64,000 bases of DNA from Fragum whitleyi. Lineage: Eukaryota > Mollusca > Bivalvia > Cardiida > Cardiidae. The DNA is taken from assembly GCA_948146395.1 (NCBI GenBank), contig OX411544.1, forward strand, positions 36,972,457 to 37,036,456, in the 5' to 3' direction. Below are positions 34,492-46,740 of the stretch, piece by piece. The notes below the pieces were generated by a model that saw only the letters and a program-made list of their open reading frames with translations, ran no database searches and had not been told where the DNA came from. The position numbers and the translations under genes were made by a program. Numbering within the stretch: position 1 is the stretch's first letter; every line of letters begins with the position of its first letter.

Positions 34492-36163
34492 AGCTCACCT
34501 GAGCACAACGTGCTCAAGTGAGCTATTGTGATCACCTTTTGTCCGGCGTCTGTGCGTCGTCCGTCAACAATTTCTTTAAACGACATCTCCTCCTAAACTA
34601 CTAGGCCAATTTGAATTAAACTTGGCAGAAATGTTCCTTAGGTGGTCCCCTTTAAGAATTGCTAAAAGAATTGAAATCGGTGAAAAACTCTGGTTGCTAT
34701 GGCAACCAAAGTTAAAAATTTAAGAAAATCTTTAAAATTCTTCTTCTTCTGAACCAGCAGCCCTACAGCCTTGAAATTTGGTATGGATGATCAGCTCATA
34801 GACCTTAATAAAAATAGCTGAAATCATATCTGTTGGGCCACCAGGTGCGGAGCATCAGGGGGGAGGGGGTAGTACTTTGGGTAAATTTTGTAATCTTTAA
34901 CCTTCTTCTTCTTCTGATCATGAAGACCTACAGCCTTAAAATTTTGCATGTATCATCACCTCATAGACCTTAATAAAAATAGGTAGGGCCACCAGGTGGG
35001 AGCACCAGGGGGAGGGGGTAGTACTATGATGAAAATTTTATTATCTTTAACCTTTTTCTTCTTCTAAACCAGGAGACCTACAGATTTGAATATTGGCATG
35101 GATGATCAGCATATGGACCTTTATAAAAATACCTAAAATCATGACTGTAGATTCACTAGGTGCGTAGCACCAGGGGGGAGAGGATAGTACTTTTGTGAAA
35201 ATTTTGTAATCTTTAACCTTCTTCTTCTTCTGAACCACAAGCCCTACAGACTTGAAAATTGGCATGGAGGATCAGCTCATAGACCTTAATATAAATAGCT
35301 AAAATCATGACTGTAAAGCCACCAGGTGCGGAGCACCAGGGGGGAGGGGGGAGGGGGGAGTACTTTTGTGAAAATTTTGTAACTTTAATCTTCATCTTCT
35401 AATGAACCAGGAGCCCTACAGACTTCAATATTGGCATGGATGATAAGCATATGGATCTAAAATAAAATAGCTAAAAGCATGAATGTAGGGCCACCAGATG
35501 CGGAGAATTAGGGGGCAGGGGGTAGTACTTTGGATCAATTTTGAAATCTTTAACCTTATTCTTCTCCTGGATCAGGAACCCTACAGACTTGAAAATTGTC
35601 ATGGATGATCAATATATTGACATTAATAATAGCTAAAATCATGACTGTAGGGTCACCAGGTGCTGAGTGTCTTGGGGAGGGGGTAGTACTTTGGATCAAT
35701 TTTGAAATCTTTAAACTTCTTCTAATGAGCCAGGAGTCCTACAGACTTGAAAATTGGTATGGATGATCAGCATATGGACATATATTGAATTAGCTAAAAT
35801 CATGACTGTAGATTCACCAGGTGCAGAGCATCTTGGGGGAGGGGGGAGTGCTTTGTTGAGAATTTTGAATCCCTACAGCCTTTATATTTGACATGGATTG
35901 ATCAACTCATTAAAGAAAACTTTAAAAGTCTCAGACTCAGCCTGTATATCTGGCATAGATTAGCTGATCACTGACCTTTTATGGAAAAACCTTAAACAAA
36001 TAATGTCCAGGGGAGGAGCAGAGGGGGGGGGGGAATGATTATTTCAAATGTTATCTGATTGAATAAGTGAAAATCTCTTTTTCTGTGGTTGCATGGACGG
36101 ACATACCTAGGTAATGAAACTTTTTTCTCAGGTCAGCGACCCAGGGCCAACGGCCCTCTTGTT
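34492..36163 (+). mobile_element. Tandem-core repeat element, family A subtype with G-rich units
   Basis: Left end AGCTCACCTGAGCACAACGT hairpin; right end AGGGCCAACGGCCCTCTTGTT type hairpin. Core of about seven 165 bp units, each with CTTCTTCTTCTGAACCA and, at its end, AGCACCAGGGGGGAGGGGGT. Confidence 0.82.
35337..35360 (+). repeat. Putative G-quadruplex run
   Basis: Three runs of five to seven G separated by single A inside the 165 bp array; weaker GGGGGGAGGGGG versions occur in the neighbouring units (34856, 35006, 35171, 35837). Confidence 0.7.
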
Positions 36164-36216
36164 CAGATCAGAGATTTAAAGCCATTTTGGCCCTCTTATT
36201 GTAAAGACCAATTGAG

Positions 36217-36445
36217 TTAACCCTTTCCTGTTTTATAAAATTTTGCATCTGTCCAAATTCAAAGGTTTTGCAGACAAAAATCAAAAGTGGGTTTAATTTG
36301 AAAAATAACCATTCAGTAGGGTAGAAAATAGTGTGGAAAAAGAAGAAATTGCTATTCATAAGCAATTTCTTCTTTTTTCACAATGCTTTCTCAATCATAA
36401 AATCACAGACACGTAAAAAGCAGGGATTAAACAGCAAAGGGTTAA
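36217..36445. mobile_element. TTAA-flanked MITE family 2, copy
   Basis: TTAA then CCCTTTCCTGTTTT, ending AAACAGCAAAGGG and TTAA, 221 bp. Contains a strong internal hairpin (GAAGAAATTGCT..AGCAATTTCTTC). Confidence 0.85.
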
Positions 36446-36744
36446 AAGTAGGAGTTTTCCTTTACAACTGTCTTGAATTACCATCTATGACTCACAAGAG
36501 CTTATCAAAGGTATATAGCTTTAACACTATTTACTGCTGAATAAATATTACTGCTTATGCTTGAAAAAGATTACTTAAAATTTCTCTATCACATAGCATT
36601 AAATGCAAATCCATCATGTCTTATAAAAATCTGTCAAAATGCAGACTAAAACTCAATAGTTTCAATTTTAATTTGTTCTTGTTTGATATGTACAAGTCAA
36701 TGTTATTTGAAATTATTTAAAAGCTGTCATTGAAACATGTAAGC

Positions 36745-37331
36745 AGGGCTCATGCTAGTGTTTGAAATTTAGGAGTCATTGACTCCTAATAAATTGTGAG
36801 TAGAATTTTACAGGTTTCAGTTTTGTTTGTTTGAATGGGGTTTTATGCCGCTTTAAAAGTTATTTCAGTCATATCGCTGCGGCTGGAGCACCTAACAACA
36901 GATTCCTGGTATTTCTCACACCAGTACTACCATAACATCCTTTTCTAGCCTCCAGCTGCTATTCCATATAGGTCTAGGATTATCAACCCATTTATGGTAG
37001 ACAAATAGTCGGAAAGGATGAGTGCCGTCTTTGGGGATTGAACCCTGGACCTCTAGATTGACAGTCCGACGCACTACTATCTGCACTATGAAGGCGACTC
37101 TACAGGTTTCAGTGTGAACTATAATATTATTTAAGGAAAAATGAGAAGTAGAATTCTAAAAAGTATACAAGATATGTCATTGAGAATTGTCTTATAAAAC
37201 AAAATAAGTTTTGACCCTTAGAATTTTCTCTCAAGGGGGACCCCCTTGAGAAAAATTTCTAAGGGTCAAAATAGAATATTTTCAAATTTTGAGGGTCAAA
37301 ACACTGGATTTATGGTCAAACACAAGCCCTG
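36745..37331. mobile_element. hAT-like element split by a SINE
   Basis: Starts CAGGGCTCATGCTAGTGTTT and ends GGTCAAACACAAGCCCTG, as in the 5051 element. An internal palindrome TCTCAAGGGGGA/CCCCCTTGAGA lies at 37226-37252. Confidence 0.6.
36822..37100 (-). mobile_element. tRNA-derived SINE with 13 bp target duplication
   Basis: Flanked by TACAGGTTTCAGT at 36809-36821 and 37101-37113. Minus-strand tRNA-like head (B box GGTTCAATCCC), body GAGAAATACCAGGAATCTG. Confidence 0.92.
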
Positions 37332-37419
37332 TATTAGCTTATATTGTGCTCTAATTATTTGTCATAATATATTTATGTTTAATGTGCAATGTTATAATTT
37401 TGATGAGAAACATGTACAT

Positions 37420-37842
37420 TTAAGGTAGGTGGCCTGTACTAGTTTTGCAAAGTTTTGAAAGTCATGAACTTTAAAAGTGTTAATCCAGGTCTCTTGAGGA
37501 TTCATTAAGAAACCTTGGTTAATATTTGTTGTTTTAATGGGATTTTACCTGCTTTTAACAATCTTTCAGTCATATCTCAGCAGCTGGAGCACCTCACAAT
37601 GGATTCCTGTTATTTCTCACACCAGTACAACAATTACATCATTTTCTAGCCTCCAGCTGCTATCCCACATTAGTCAACAATTATCAACCCTTCGGTGAAA
37701 GAATGAGTGCCACCGTTGGGAATAGAACCCCGGACCTTTTGAATGATAGTCTGACACGCTGCCACTGTGCTATGACAGCAGCCTTAACATTGTGAAAGAT
37801 CATGTGTTCCAAAATGTTGTGGAACTATTATGGGTCCTACTT
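37420..37842. mobile_element. TTAA-type foldback MITE split by a SINE
   Basis: Left TTAAGGTAGGTGGCCTGTAC and right inverted TATTATGGGTCCTACTTTGA match the 28043 element; the right TTAA has decayed to TTGA. Confidence 0.65.
37527..37783 (-). mobile_element. tRNA-derived SINE in the foldback loop
   Basis: Same body as other copies (TAGCCTCCAGCTGCTATCCC, GCTGGAGCACCTCACAATGG) and tRNA head. Flanks TTAATATTTG and TTAACATTGT look like a diverged target duplication. Confidence 0.8.
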
Positions 37843-37851
37843 TGAGTGGAA

Positions 37852-37930
37852 ATCGATGGCTCAGTGGGAAACAGATGTAACTCCCTATATGTTTATAGGG
37901 AGTTACAGCCGTTTCGCGCTGAGCCATCGA
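37852..37930. repeat. 79 bp hairpin repeat, copy 2
   Basis: ATCGATGGCTCAGTGGGAAA and GTAACTCCCTATA pair with TATAGGGAGTTAC and TTTCGCGCTGAGCCATCGA. Same family as 33672; both arms have changed together at several positions. Confidence 0.82.
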
Positions 37931-38039
37931 AATGGGACAATCAGAGTAAATGTTTCAAAATTCAACAGGAAGCGATTCAGAAATTATGGTTCTTTCTTCA
38001 GAAAATCCATAAAAAAATTTATAGTATGACCTTTGTCGC

Positions 38040-38310
38040 GAGAGTGAAATAACCCTGTTGAATATTTTTTATATTACATGGGTGTCTATTACACTAGTGG
38101 AATAACTATGCTAATGAGCTATAAACCAATAGCAAAGCTATATTGTAACTGCGAAAATGACGTCATAATGTATATGTTGTATTTTGACAATTTTTCGCCA
38201 CAATTCGGGTCATGTTATAAATAGAATATAGAATTCGTGCTCATAAAACACAGATTTATTAAACTCGTCATCTAAAACAGATAAAAACTCGGCGCAGCCT
38301 CGTTATTAGC
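38040..38310 (-). repeat. Dispersed repeat, reversed copy
   Basis: Inverse of the 29560 family: ACTAGTGGAATAACTATGCT, AATGAGCTATA, then AAACTCGTCATCTAAAACAG. Contains TGACGTCA near 38160. Confidence 0.78.
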
Positions 38311-39266
38311 TCCACTGGCTGAAAGCCACTGGGGCTATTGTCATGGCGTTGTGTCCGTCGTGCGTCCGTCTCGTAAACTTTTCTTTAAAAATCTTCTCCT
38401 CAGAAACTACTGGATGGATTTCAACAAAACTTCACAGGAATGATCCTTGGGTGACCCTCTTTCAAAGTTGTTCAAGAAATTTTGAAAACATGGATTAAAT
38501 GGGCGCGGCTAATTTCCAAATATGGTAAAAAATGAGTATTTTCAGATTCTAATCAATGGATACCAATTAAATTTTACATGAATGATCCTTGGGTGACCCT
38601 TTATCAGTGTACCAAAAATTATTTTGATTGGATGAAAAATATGCATTTTATGGGCGGAGGTCATTTCTCTATATGTCATATAGTGGAAACTTTGAAAATC
38701 ATTTTCTCAGAATGTAACTGATGGATATCAACCAAATTTCACTGGAATAATCCTTGAGTGACCCTTTATCAGTCTACAAAAAAATCATTGTGATTGGATG
38801 AAAAATATTAATTTTATGGGCGGAGGTCATTTCTCTATATGTTATATTATGGAAACTTTGAAAATCATTTTCTCAGAATGTAACCGATGGATATCAACCA
38901 AATTTCACTGGAATGATCCTTGAGTGACCTTTTATCAGTGTACCAAAAATTATTTTGATTGATATGTTAGATAGTGGAAACTATGAAAAACATTTTTTCA
39001 GAATGCAACTGATGGATATCAATCAAACATTTTTGGTATGATCTTTGGGTGACCCATTATCATGCAGCCAAAATTATTTTGATTTGATGAAAATATGTCT
39101 TTTAATAGCAGAGGTCATTTCTCTATCTGGTATATAGTGGAAACTTTGAAAATCATTTTCAACATCAGTAGAACCCCAAATATCTAAAAGTCTGGTCAAA
39201 ACAATTATTTGCTTTTACAAGAATTTCAAGCCTGTGGAGCGACTCAAGCCAATTATGGCATTCTAG
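38311..39266 (+). mobile_element. Tandem-core repeat element, family B
   Basis: Starts TTAGCTCCACTGGCTGAAAG with hairpin GGCTGAAAGCC. Core units of about 170 bp, marked by GGGCGGAGGTCATTTCTCTA. Ends AGCCTGTGGAGCGACTCAAG and TGGCATTCTAGTT. Confidence 0.8.
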
Positions 39267-40378
39267 TTATCTGTTTATAGATGACTCATTTAATAAATTC
39301 AGTATTTCATGACCACTCATTCAATATCCTCTATATAAGATATTGTCCCGAGAATCATGTACAATTTTTGCAGAATTGTTGAATTCTAATCTTAACACAA
39401 AGAATTAACTTTTGATTAAACATTGCTCATTTGTTCATAGGTTTGAAATCAAAATGTTTTTTACCAACAATTGTTGATTGTAAATAGGTGTGTAAAATAA
39501 AGAATGTATGTATTGTATAAAATTATATATATTAGTAAATACAAAAATATTGTTCTCTTTAGTCTTTTTAAAATGGTAATATTTTATTGAGCCAGTGCTT
39601 GAGATTTCCAACAAATTCAAAAATATACATAGCAAAGTCTCTGACATGCCTGTGCATCTACACAGTCTGACAAGAGTCTTCACTATGCTTTAAGTAGATA
39701 GATAAGGTCTTAAAATCCTTATACACCATCAGGTAACATTACATTTACAGTAAGTGGCTGTCTACGCTGTTCAATGTTTGACGGATTTCTAAATAACCTG
39801 ACACAATCATTCTCCACCAAGAGAAGATGTGCCATATGAAAGAAATATTCAAAAAGCTCTAAAGTCAAATTCAGGCCTGAAGGTTGAATGTAGAAATGGA
39901 GCTTATCTGGAGCATAGCTTAGATATATTGATTGATTTCAAAATAATTTGGCCAGCATATACTCTTTAATAGACGTGTAATACAGGGTTGATTCACATTT
40001 TTAAGGGAGTTAACATTTGCAGAGACTCAAGAAATGGTTTCTGCAAATGTTAACGCCTGAAAAACCATGAATCTATGCTATTATTGCATAATATGAAAGG
40101 CTAAATTATCTATATAGCAGAATCTGCGCAATAATTCATAGAAACACCTAAAAACAATCCACAAACCTATGATAGGCCGTCTAAATTTAGTCATGCATTG
40201 CACCATCACTATTGTTTAAACCGTCATTGCTTGGTAAATTCATGACATCACAAAATTTAATGTGGAAATTAGATCAACGTCTTTAGTTATGCTCTAAATA
40301 AACATTAACCATGAATATGTTAGATGCTTTTTACTTATCAATATGTATACTCGTCAAAATCGAACCTTTGACATATTA

Positions 40379-41540
40379 TTAACAAGAGCTTCGCAGAGCA
40401 GCGCATATATGCCCTATGGGGCTTATCAGTAACCTTGGTTTGACTGTAATGTGAGCTTGAATGATAGCTAAAAATATTTCAAACAGACAGACAAACAACT
40501 GGTGCCATAACTTAGTATGACCTTTTGAGTGTAAATTGAAAATGATTTTATGCACTACTATATGCCAAACAGTTATTTTGCAAGTTTCAGTTCATTCAAA
40601 TTGAAAGTGTGACGAGTTGCTCACAAAAGAAATATAGTGAATTTCAATCAATTTCAAGGGCAGATAATACAAGAAAGACCCAAGCTTTTTGAATTTCTGA
40701 AGTCTTATGCTTAACCAAATATCAGGGTTACATTATGACAAGATTCATTTCAATCCAATAAAATTTGTAGGAGTTGTGCACACACACGCACAAAAAAAAT
40801 CTGTAAATTTAAACTATTTTGTGAATTAAAGGGCTGATAAATCAGGAACTACTTTAAATATGAAAATATATTAAGTCCTAAGCACAAATAGACAAGGTAC
40901 AGAGTCATTATGGCAAGTTTCCTTTCATTCCCATCCAAAATGTAGGAGAAAGTGAGCTCACAAAAATTTTGTTTTTCATCAACTCAAGGGCAGATAATCC
41001 AAGATAACTCAAGAATGACTGGAGCAATTTGAATTGAAAAGTCGTATGCACAACTAGACATCATAGGGAGTAATTGTGTCTAGTTTCAGCTCATTCCCGT
41101 TGATAGTTTAGGAGGAGTTGCGCACGCAAGAAATAGTGATTTTCGTTAAATTCAAGGGTAGCTAATTCAAGATTTCTCAGGAATGACTGGAGCGATTTGA
41201 ATTTCAAAGGTCTTATGCACAACATAACATCAAAGAGAGTAACTGTGTGTAGTTTCAGCTCATTCCCATTGATAGTTTAGGAGGAGTTGCGCACACAAAA
41301 AACAGTGAATTTGGTTATATTCAAGGGCAGATAATTCAAGAATTCTCAGGAATGATTGGAGCAATTTGAATTTCAAAGGTCTTAAGCACAACATGACATC
41401 ATAGGGAGTAATTGTGCAAAGTTTCAGCTCATTCCCATTGATAGTTTAGGAGGAGTTGTGTACACAAAAAACGGACGGACGGACAGACAGACGTACGGAC
41501 AAACGAGGCCATAACATAATACGACCCTTTTGGCGTATAA
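40379..41540 (-). mobile_element. Tandem-core repeat element, family C
   Basis: Begins AACAAGAGCTTCGCAGAGCA (terminal hairpin read backwards). Core of about 160 bp units with TCAAGGGCAGATAATTCAAG and AGTTTAGGAGGAGTTGCGCA. Ends with GGACGGACGGACAGACAGAC and ACGACCCTTTTGGCGTATAA. Sister copy at 58143. Confidence 0.8.
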
Positions 41541-42329
41541 CAAAAAACATTGATTTTTAATTTTAATGTCAACAAATATTGCAGAAAAAGAAAAGTATCA
41601 TTGAAATGAATATGCCGTATAGGCCCCAGATCGAGGACATTAAAGTACATTTGTATTTGAGATCTAGGAAAAATATTGAAAATGAGTCTTTATTCATGGT
41701 CAGGGTTAAGTTAATGGTCAAACTTGCATCATGCACCTATAGCCATGCGTTGGCATGAAAAAGATTACACACTTTTAAAAAAACTTTAGAGAAATATAAT
41801 TATTGATGAATGAATGTTTTCTTTGAGGAACTTTCTCAAAGACAAAATGCCTTCCCCATCCTGGCATATTTTTTACAAACAATTCATTAGCCAATCAGAA
41901 TTGCTTGGTGCATGTACGTTATCAGTACTGAAAAGCTAACCCCTTGTTACTATATATTGGTGACTACCTGTCAGTTTTTTTTAACATGACAGTGGGACCA
42001 GTCTACTTGAAAAGGAGCACAACTCTTAAAAAAATATTTACAGTTATACCCTTTATGAAATAATTTACTTTGTGCATATATTCCAAGTTTCCAGTAAATG
42101 ACTTAAGTGATGCCGTATTATCACAAAATATCCAAATTATATTTTTGCAAAACAATATCTTAATCACAGAAGCTATCACAATGCCTAGTACATGTACCTA
42201 TCTATTCCAAACAAGTCAATTGTAAAATTAATCACCAAACAGATATTTTTATATGGATGTTTGCAGGGTTATCAAATTAACAAGATTTTCTTCCCCAATA
42301 GGTTTGCACAATATTTCATAACAACAGTA

Positions 42330-42790
42330 TAACAATAACAGGAGGACCATGATGGTCTTTTATCACCCTGATTCTTCTCGGTGAGTTCCCCCTTAGTATA
42401 TTGAAATATATTGAAATGCTTATTAAGATCTTTGAATGACCATAAAAGGCCCATTCTTGTGACCTGACAAGCAGATTGACATAGTTTCAAGTAAATTAGA
42501 CCATATTTAAGGCCTCCAGAGAGCAAACAATAATATTGTCATTAGGGTCCATTTTTCTCTGATTTCCAATGGATCATTCCCAATTTCAAAAGGGTTCATA
42601 GCTATTATACTTTAGGAGATATGCTCCAGACATAATCTAAGTATCAAAAATAACAAAGGGCAATAACTCTAAAATTATGCAAGCAAGAGTTGTAGTTCTT
42701 GTGCACTGCACTTCTCCCCCATAAGATCTATCCACCCATAAAGTTTCAAATTGATAGCTATAATACTTTAGGAGATATGCATAAGACTAG
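42330..42790. repeat. Fragments of tandem-core families F and E
   Basis: 42330-42545 has AGGACCATGATGGTCTTTTA and TGACCTGACAAGCAGATTGA (family F). 42583-42790 has two reversed units of family E (AGCTATTATACTTTAGGAGA, GTGCACTGCACTTCTCCCCC). Confidence 0.65.
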
Positions 42791-42985
42791 GAGAAATGAA
42801 AGAATAACTGTATTTTACACGCTTATGTAAAGGTAACAAACATTAAGCCCCATTTTTCCATGATATATTTTTTTTACGTTAATTTCAAATTGTTTATAGT
42901 AAAGGGCATTTGATTTGCTACTAAAATAAGAAATTTCACTAAATTCTGACTGTTAGACTAGGAAAAATTTGGCAAAAACTGTTTT

Positions 42986-43852
42986 TAGCTCCACTGGCTG
43001 AAAGCCACTGGGGCTATTGTCATGGCGTTGTGTCTGTCGTGCGTCCGTCCGTCTGTGCGTCCGTGCGTGCGGTCGTAAACTTTTTCTTTAAAAATCTTCT
43101 CCTCAGAAACTACTGGATGGATTTCAACCAAACTTCACAGGAATGATCCTTGGGTGACCCTCTTTCAAAGTTGTTGAAGAAATTTTGATCCAATGAAAAA
43201 CATGGATTTAATGGGCGTGGCTAATTTCCAAATATGGTAAAAAGTGACTTTTCTCAGGTTCTAATTGATGGATACCAATTAAATTTTACATATATGATCC
43301 ATGGATGACCTTTAATCAGTCTACCAAAAATTATTGTGATCAGATGAAAAATATGTATTTTATGAGCGGAGGTCATTTCTCTATATGTAATATAGTGGAA
43401 ACTTTGAAAGTCATTTTCTCAGAATCTAACTGATAGATATCAACCAAATTTTACATGAATGATCTTTGGGTGACCCTTTATCAGTCTATTTAGAATTATT
43501 GTGATCGGATGAAAAATATGTATTTTATGGGCGGAGGTCATTTCTCTATATGTTATATAGTGGAAACTTTGAAAATCATTTTCTCAGAATGTAATGGATA
43601 TCAATCAAACTTCATTATTATGATCCTTGGGTGATCTATAATCATGCAGCCAAGAATTATTGTGATTTGATGAAGAATATGTCTTTTATGGACGGAGGTC
43701 ATTTCTCTATATGTTATAATAGTGGAAACTTTGAAAACCATTTCAACATCAGTAGAAACCAAAATATCTTAAAATCTAGTCAAAACTTAGATTTGCTATT
43801 ACAAGAAATTCAAGCCTGTGGAGCGACACAAGCCATTCATGGCTTTCTAGTT
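42986..43852 (+). mobile_element. Tandem-core repeat element, family B
   Basis: Very close to 38311-39266: same start (TTAGCTCCACTGGCTGAAAG), GTCC-rich stretch at 43029-43075, about 165 bp core units, and end GGAGCGACACAAGCCATTCA then TGGCTTTCTAGTT. Confidence 0.82.
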
Positions 43853-43859
43853 TACCCTT

Positions 43860-44228
43860 AGTCCTCTCTTTCCGTGACGAGGCCTCAAATCCAAAAACTG
43901 CCACAGATGCATCATCACTATATCATAGGGAGTTCACATGGTTAGTTTCATTTGATTTGGCCTAAGGGTTAAGGAGAAATAGGTGGGGACGGACGGAATT
44001 ACGGACGTACGGACGGACAGACAAAGCGGCGGCTATATGCTCTCCCTTCGGGGAGCATAAAAATAACCTGACAGAGGGTCACCCAAGGATAATTCTTGTG
44101 AAATTTGATTGAAATCCATCCAGACAGAAGGATTTTAAAGTAAAAGTTTACAGATGGACACACGCACGGATGACCGACACCCCGCCATAACAATAGCCCG
44201 CTGGCAGAAAGACCAGTGGAGCTAAAAA
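43860..44228. repeat. Two element ends back to back
   Basis: 43860-44062 ends with GGACGGACAGACAAAGCGGC and the hairpin CTCTCCCTTCGGGGAG. 44063-44228 is a reversed family B fragment ending GACCAGTGGAGCTAAAAA. Confidence 0.6.
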
Positions 44229-44691
44229 TGGCAATTTTTCTTCAGAATTTTGACCTAAACAGATGACCTTGATCTTGTCACATAACCTTGGTCTTGGTAT
44301 TTTCATATACCTATCAACAAAATCTATTACCATGTCAAATATGAGTTTTGTATCTTGAAAAGCCTCGAAGTAATTGGCAATGTTATGTTTTTTGGTTACA
44401 GTAGAGTTTTGCAGACAAACGTAAGATAAGATAGACAATGGTAAAGCAATATGCCCTCAATGTGGGGGATAAAAAGAAACATGAAAAAATATTTTTAGTT
44501 GTTTACCTTGATAATAAAGTCTTGAAAGTGAACAAGTTTAATGAAAATATCTTCATTAACAGGTATGAACAAGATGTAAGCATGTCACCCGATCCTACAC
44601 GTAAAAGTTTAAAATAGCACCAACAACAGGTCCATTGCAATAATTTGACTTTGATAAGACTATAGCACCTTTTAAATTATACTGAACACAA

Positions 44692-45486
44692 AACAAGAGG
44701 ATCATGATGGTCCTATATCGCTTACCTCTGTCTCTGACTGAATTAATGACAATCAAATGCCAATTTGATAATCCCTGTATGGGACCCATCATTTTCAGTA
44801 GGGTTCATCCTTGTGCACACAGATGTTCTGACTACATTACTCCTGCTAGAGTGTAAAAAAAAACATTGTCATTAAGGCCCCTTTTCCCCTGATATTAAAT
44901 AGATTTTTCTTATTTTTCATAGGGTATACCCTTATTACCTGACAAATACTCTGGACAAGTTCCATTAAGATAATTTTTTGTGGCCTCTGGAGTGTAAAAA
45001 ATATTATTCATATTGTTCCCATTTTTCATCCCTCTGACCTGACAGACATTCTGACCAAGTTTCAAGATGATTGGACCATATTTGTAGCCTCTACATTGTA
45101 AACAAGAAAGTTGTCATTAAAGCCCCTTTTCCTGTGATATGGCTTATATATTCTTTTCATTTTCAATAGGGTTGATCCTTGTAAATTGACAAACATTCTG
45201 ACAAAGTTTCATGAAGATTGGACCATATTTGTAGCCTCTAGAGTGTAATCAAGAATATTGTTATTAAGGCTCCTTTACCCGTAATATCATTTGCATCCTT
45301 CCCATAAAAGATAGGGCTCATCCTTGTGACCTGACAAATATTCTGACCAAGTTTCATGATGATTGGGTTATATTTGGGGCCTTAGTGTAAACACATAAAT
45401 TGTTGATGTCTAATGATGGATGACTCATGACAGACATCCAATGATCACAAAAGCTCACCCTGAGCATGTTGTGCTCGGTTGAGTTT
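44692..45486 (-). mobile_element. Tandem-core repeat element, family F
   Basis: Begins AACAAGAGGATCATGATGGT (hairpin) and ends AGCTCACCCTGAGCATGTTG. Core units with GACCTGACAAATATTCTGAC and TTTCATGATGATTGG at about 110-150 bp spacing. Confidence 0.75.
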
Positions 45487-45949
45487 AAAATTTAAATTGG
45501 GGCTGCTATAATCAAACTTGATCCCTGGATTCTGTATTGACTAGATGAAGAATTTTAAACTGCTTTTCTATACAACTCTATTAAAACTTCCCAGCCATAA
45601 CAGTATAAAATCTTTCACTATCATTAACCATTTTATGCTTTTTGAAATTTCAAACTAGTGCAAAATAAAAGAAATTGCAGATGGCAAAATGATAATTGAT
45701 GTGTTTTGAAAAGAAATCATCATTTATGGTAGAAAACATAGTGGAAAAGGAGGAGATGGCTTGTCATAAGCAGTTACTTCTTTTTCCACAATATTTTTTT
45801 AGATAGAAAATCACCAGGATGTAAAAACCAGGTCTTCTGTATTGACCCGAGGTTGAGGACCAAGACTGAGGCCGAGGGTCAATACAGCTGGCCAAGTACT
45901 TGTTACTGAAACAAAACCTATCAAGATGTGTTGCAAAGCAGACTTATAC

Positions 45950-46260
45950 TCCCCCTCCCCACCTCACCCCCCACCCCCACATACACATCCCAGCACCACC
46001 AGCACTTTGACCAAGTTCTGGGCCTTGACGTTTGACGATAAAAAACCCCAAAGCAATAGGACATTCCTCCTTAGGTCAAGGGCATCAGCTATATAAAGTC
46101 TTATGGTTCTAGGTCACTTTGTTCTTGAGTTAAAGACAAGAAACATAAAATGCCTAAGAATGGACGGACAGATAGCTAGATGGATAGACATACAGGCATT
46201 GCGAAACCAATATTCCCCACTCTACTTCGTAGGTGTGAGTGAGGGGGAGAAGGGGGGGAT
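45950..46260. repeat. C-rich then G-rich low-complexity repeat
   Basis: CCCCCTCCCC and CACCCCCCACCCCC at 45952-45982, and GAGGGGGAGAAGGGGGGG at 46240-46258, bounding a dispersed-repeat-like stretch with a GGACGGACAGATAG run. Confidence 0.55.
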
Positions 46261-46638
46261 GACAAATTGAATGAATGGTTGCTTTTAAAATCAACATTAA
46301 ATCTGAAACATATACAATCTAAAAATTGTATCAATCTTATCTAGTCTGTAATATTATCTAAATAGAATAAGAAATCACAAATGCATAAACCACAGGTTCA
46401 ACCTTCTCATGCTGTTAAGACATATTCCTGCTGTTCATAAGGCTTTGGAAGACAGGAGAGGCTAAGACCAGACTGCATATACATGCAGTCTGATCCTAGC
46501 CTACACAGCCTTTTTTTCCCGGCCGGAAAATCTAGCTTGATTGGTTGAAATGCCAAGAATCTTGGCAATTTGTTTGAAACAAAATTTCAATTCTGCAGGT
46601 TATGAGTTAAAAGAAACTGGAAATCTGTATCAATATTT

Positions 46639-46740
46639 CTATATTTCTATTGTGATGTCTGACTTTCGTCCGTATTTAGCCATAATTCTATCTTCATTTT
46701 TGAGCGAGGATTTCTCTGTACGGGTATGCCAAACAAGTAT
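46639..46740 (-). CDS. B3GAT: B3GAT exon 5 (C-terminus and stop)
   Basis: Starts after ACTTCCAG and encodes ILVWHTRTEKSSLKNEDRIM, then AKYGRKSDITIEI and TAG. Joined to exon 4 it restores NCTKILVWHTRTEK, an almost invariant end of the family. Confidence 0.95.
   Translation of the reverse strand: MLVWHTRTEKSSLKNEDRIMAKYGRKSDITIEI

Noticed and set aside
35047..35395. Two similar minus-strand frames of 60-72 codons
   Set aside because: Reverse translation of the 165 bp family A array, with poly-Lys or Pro-rich parts from the CTTCTT and G runs.
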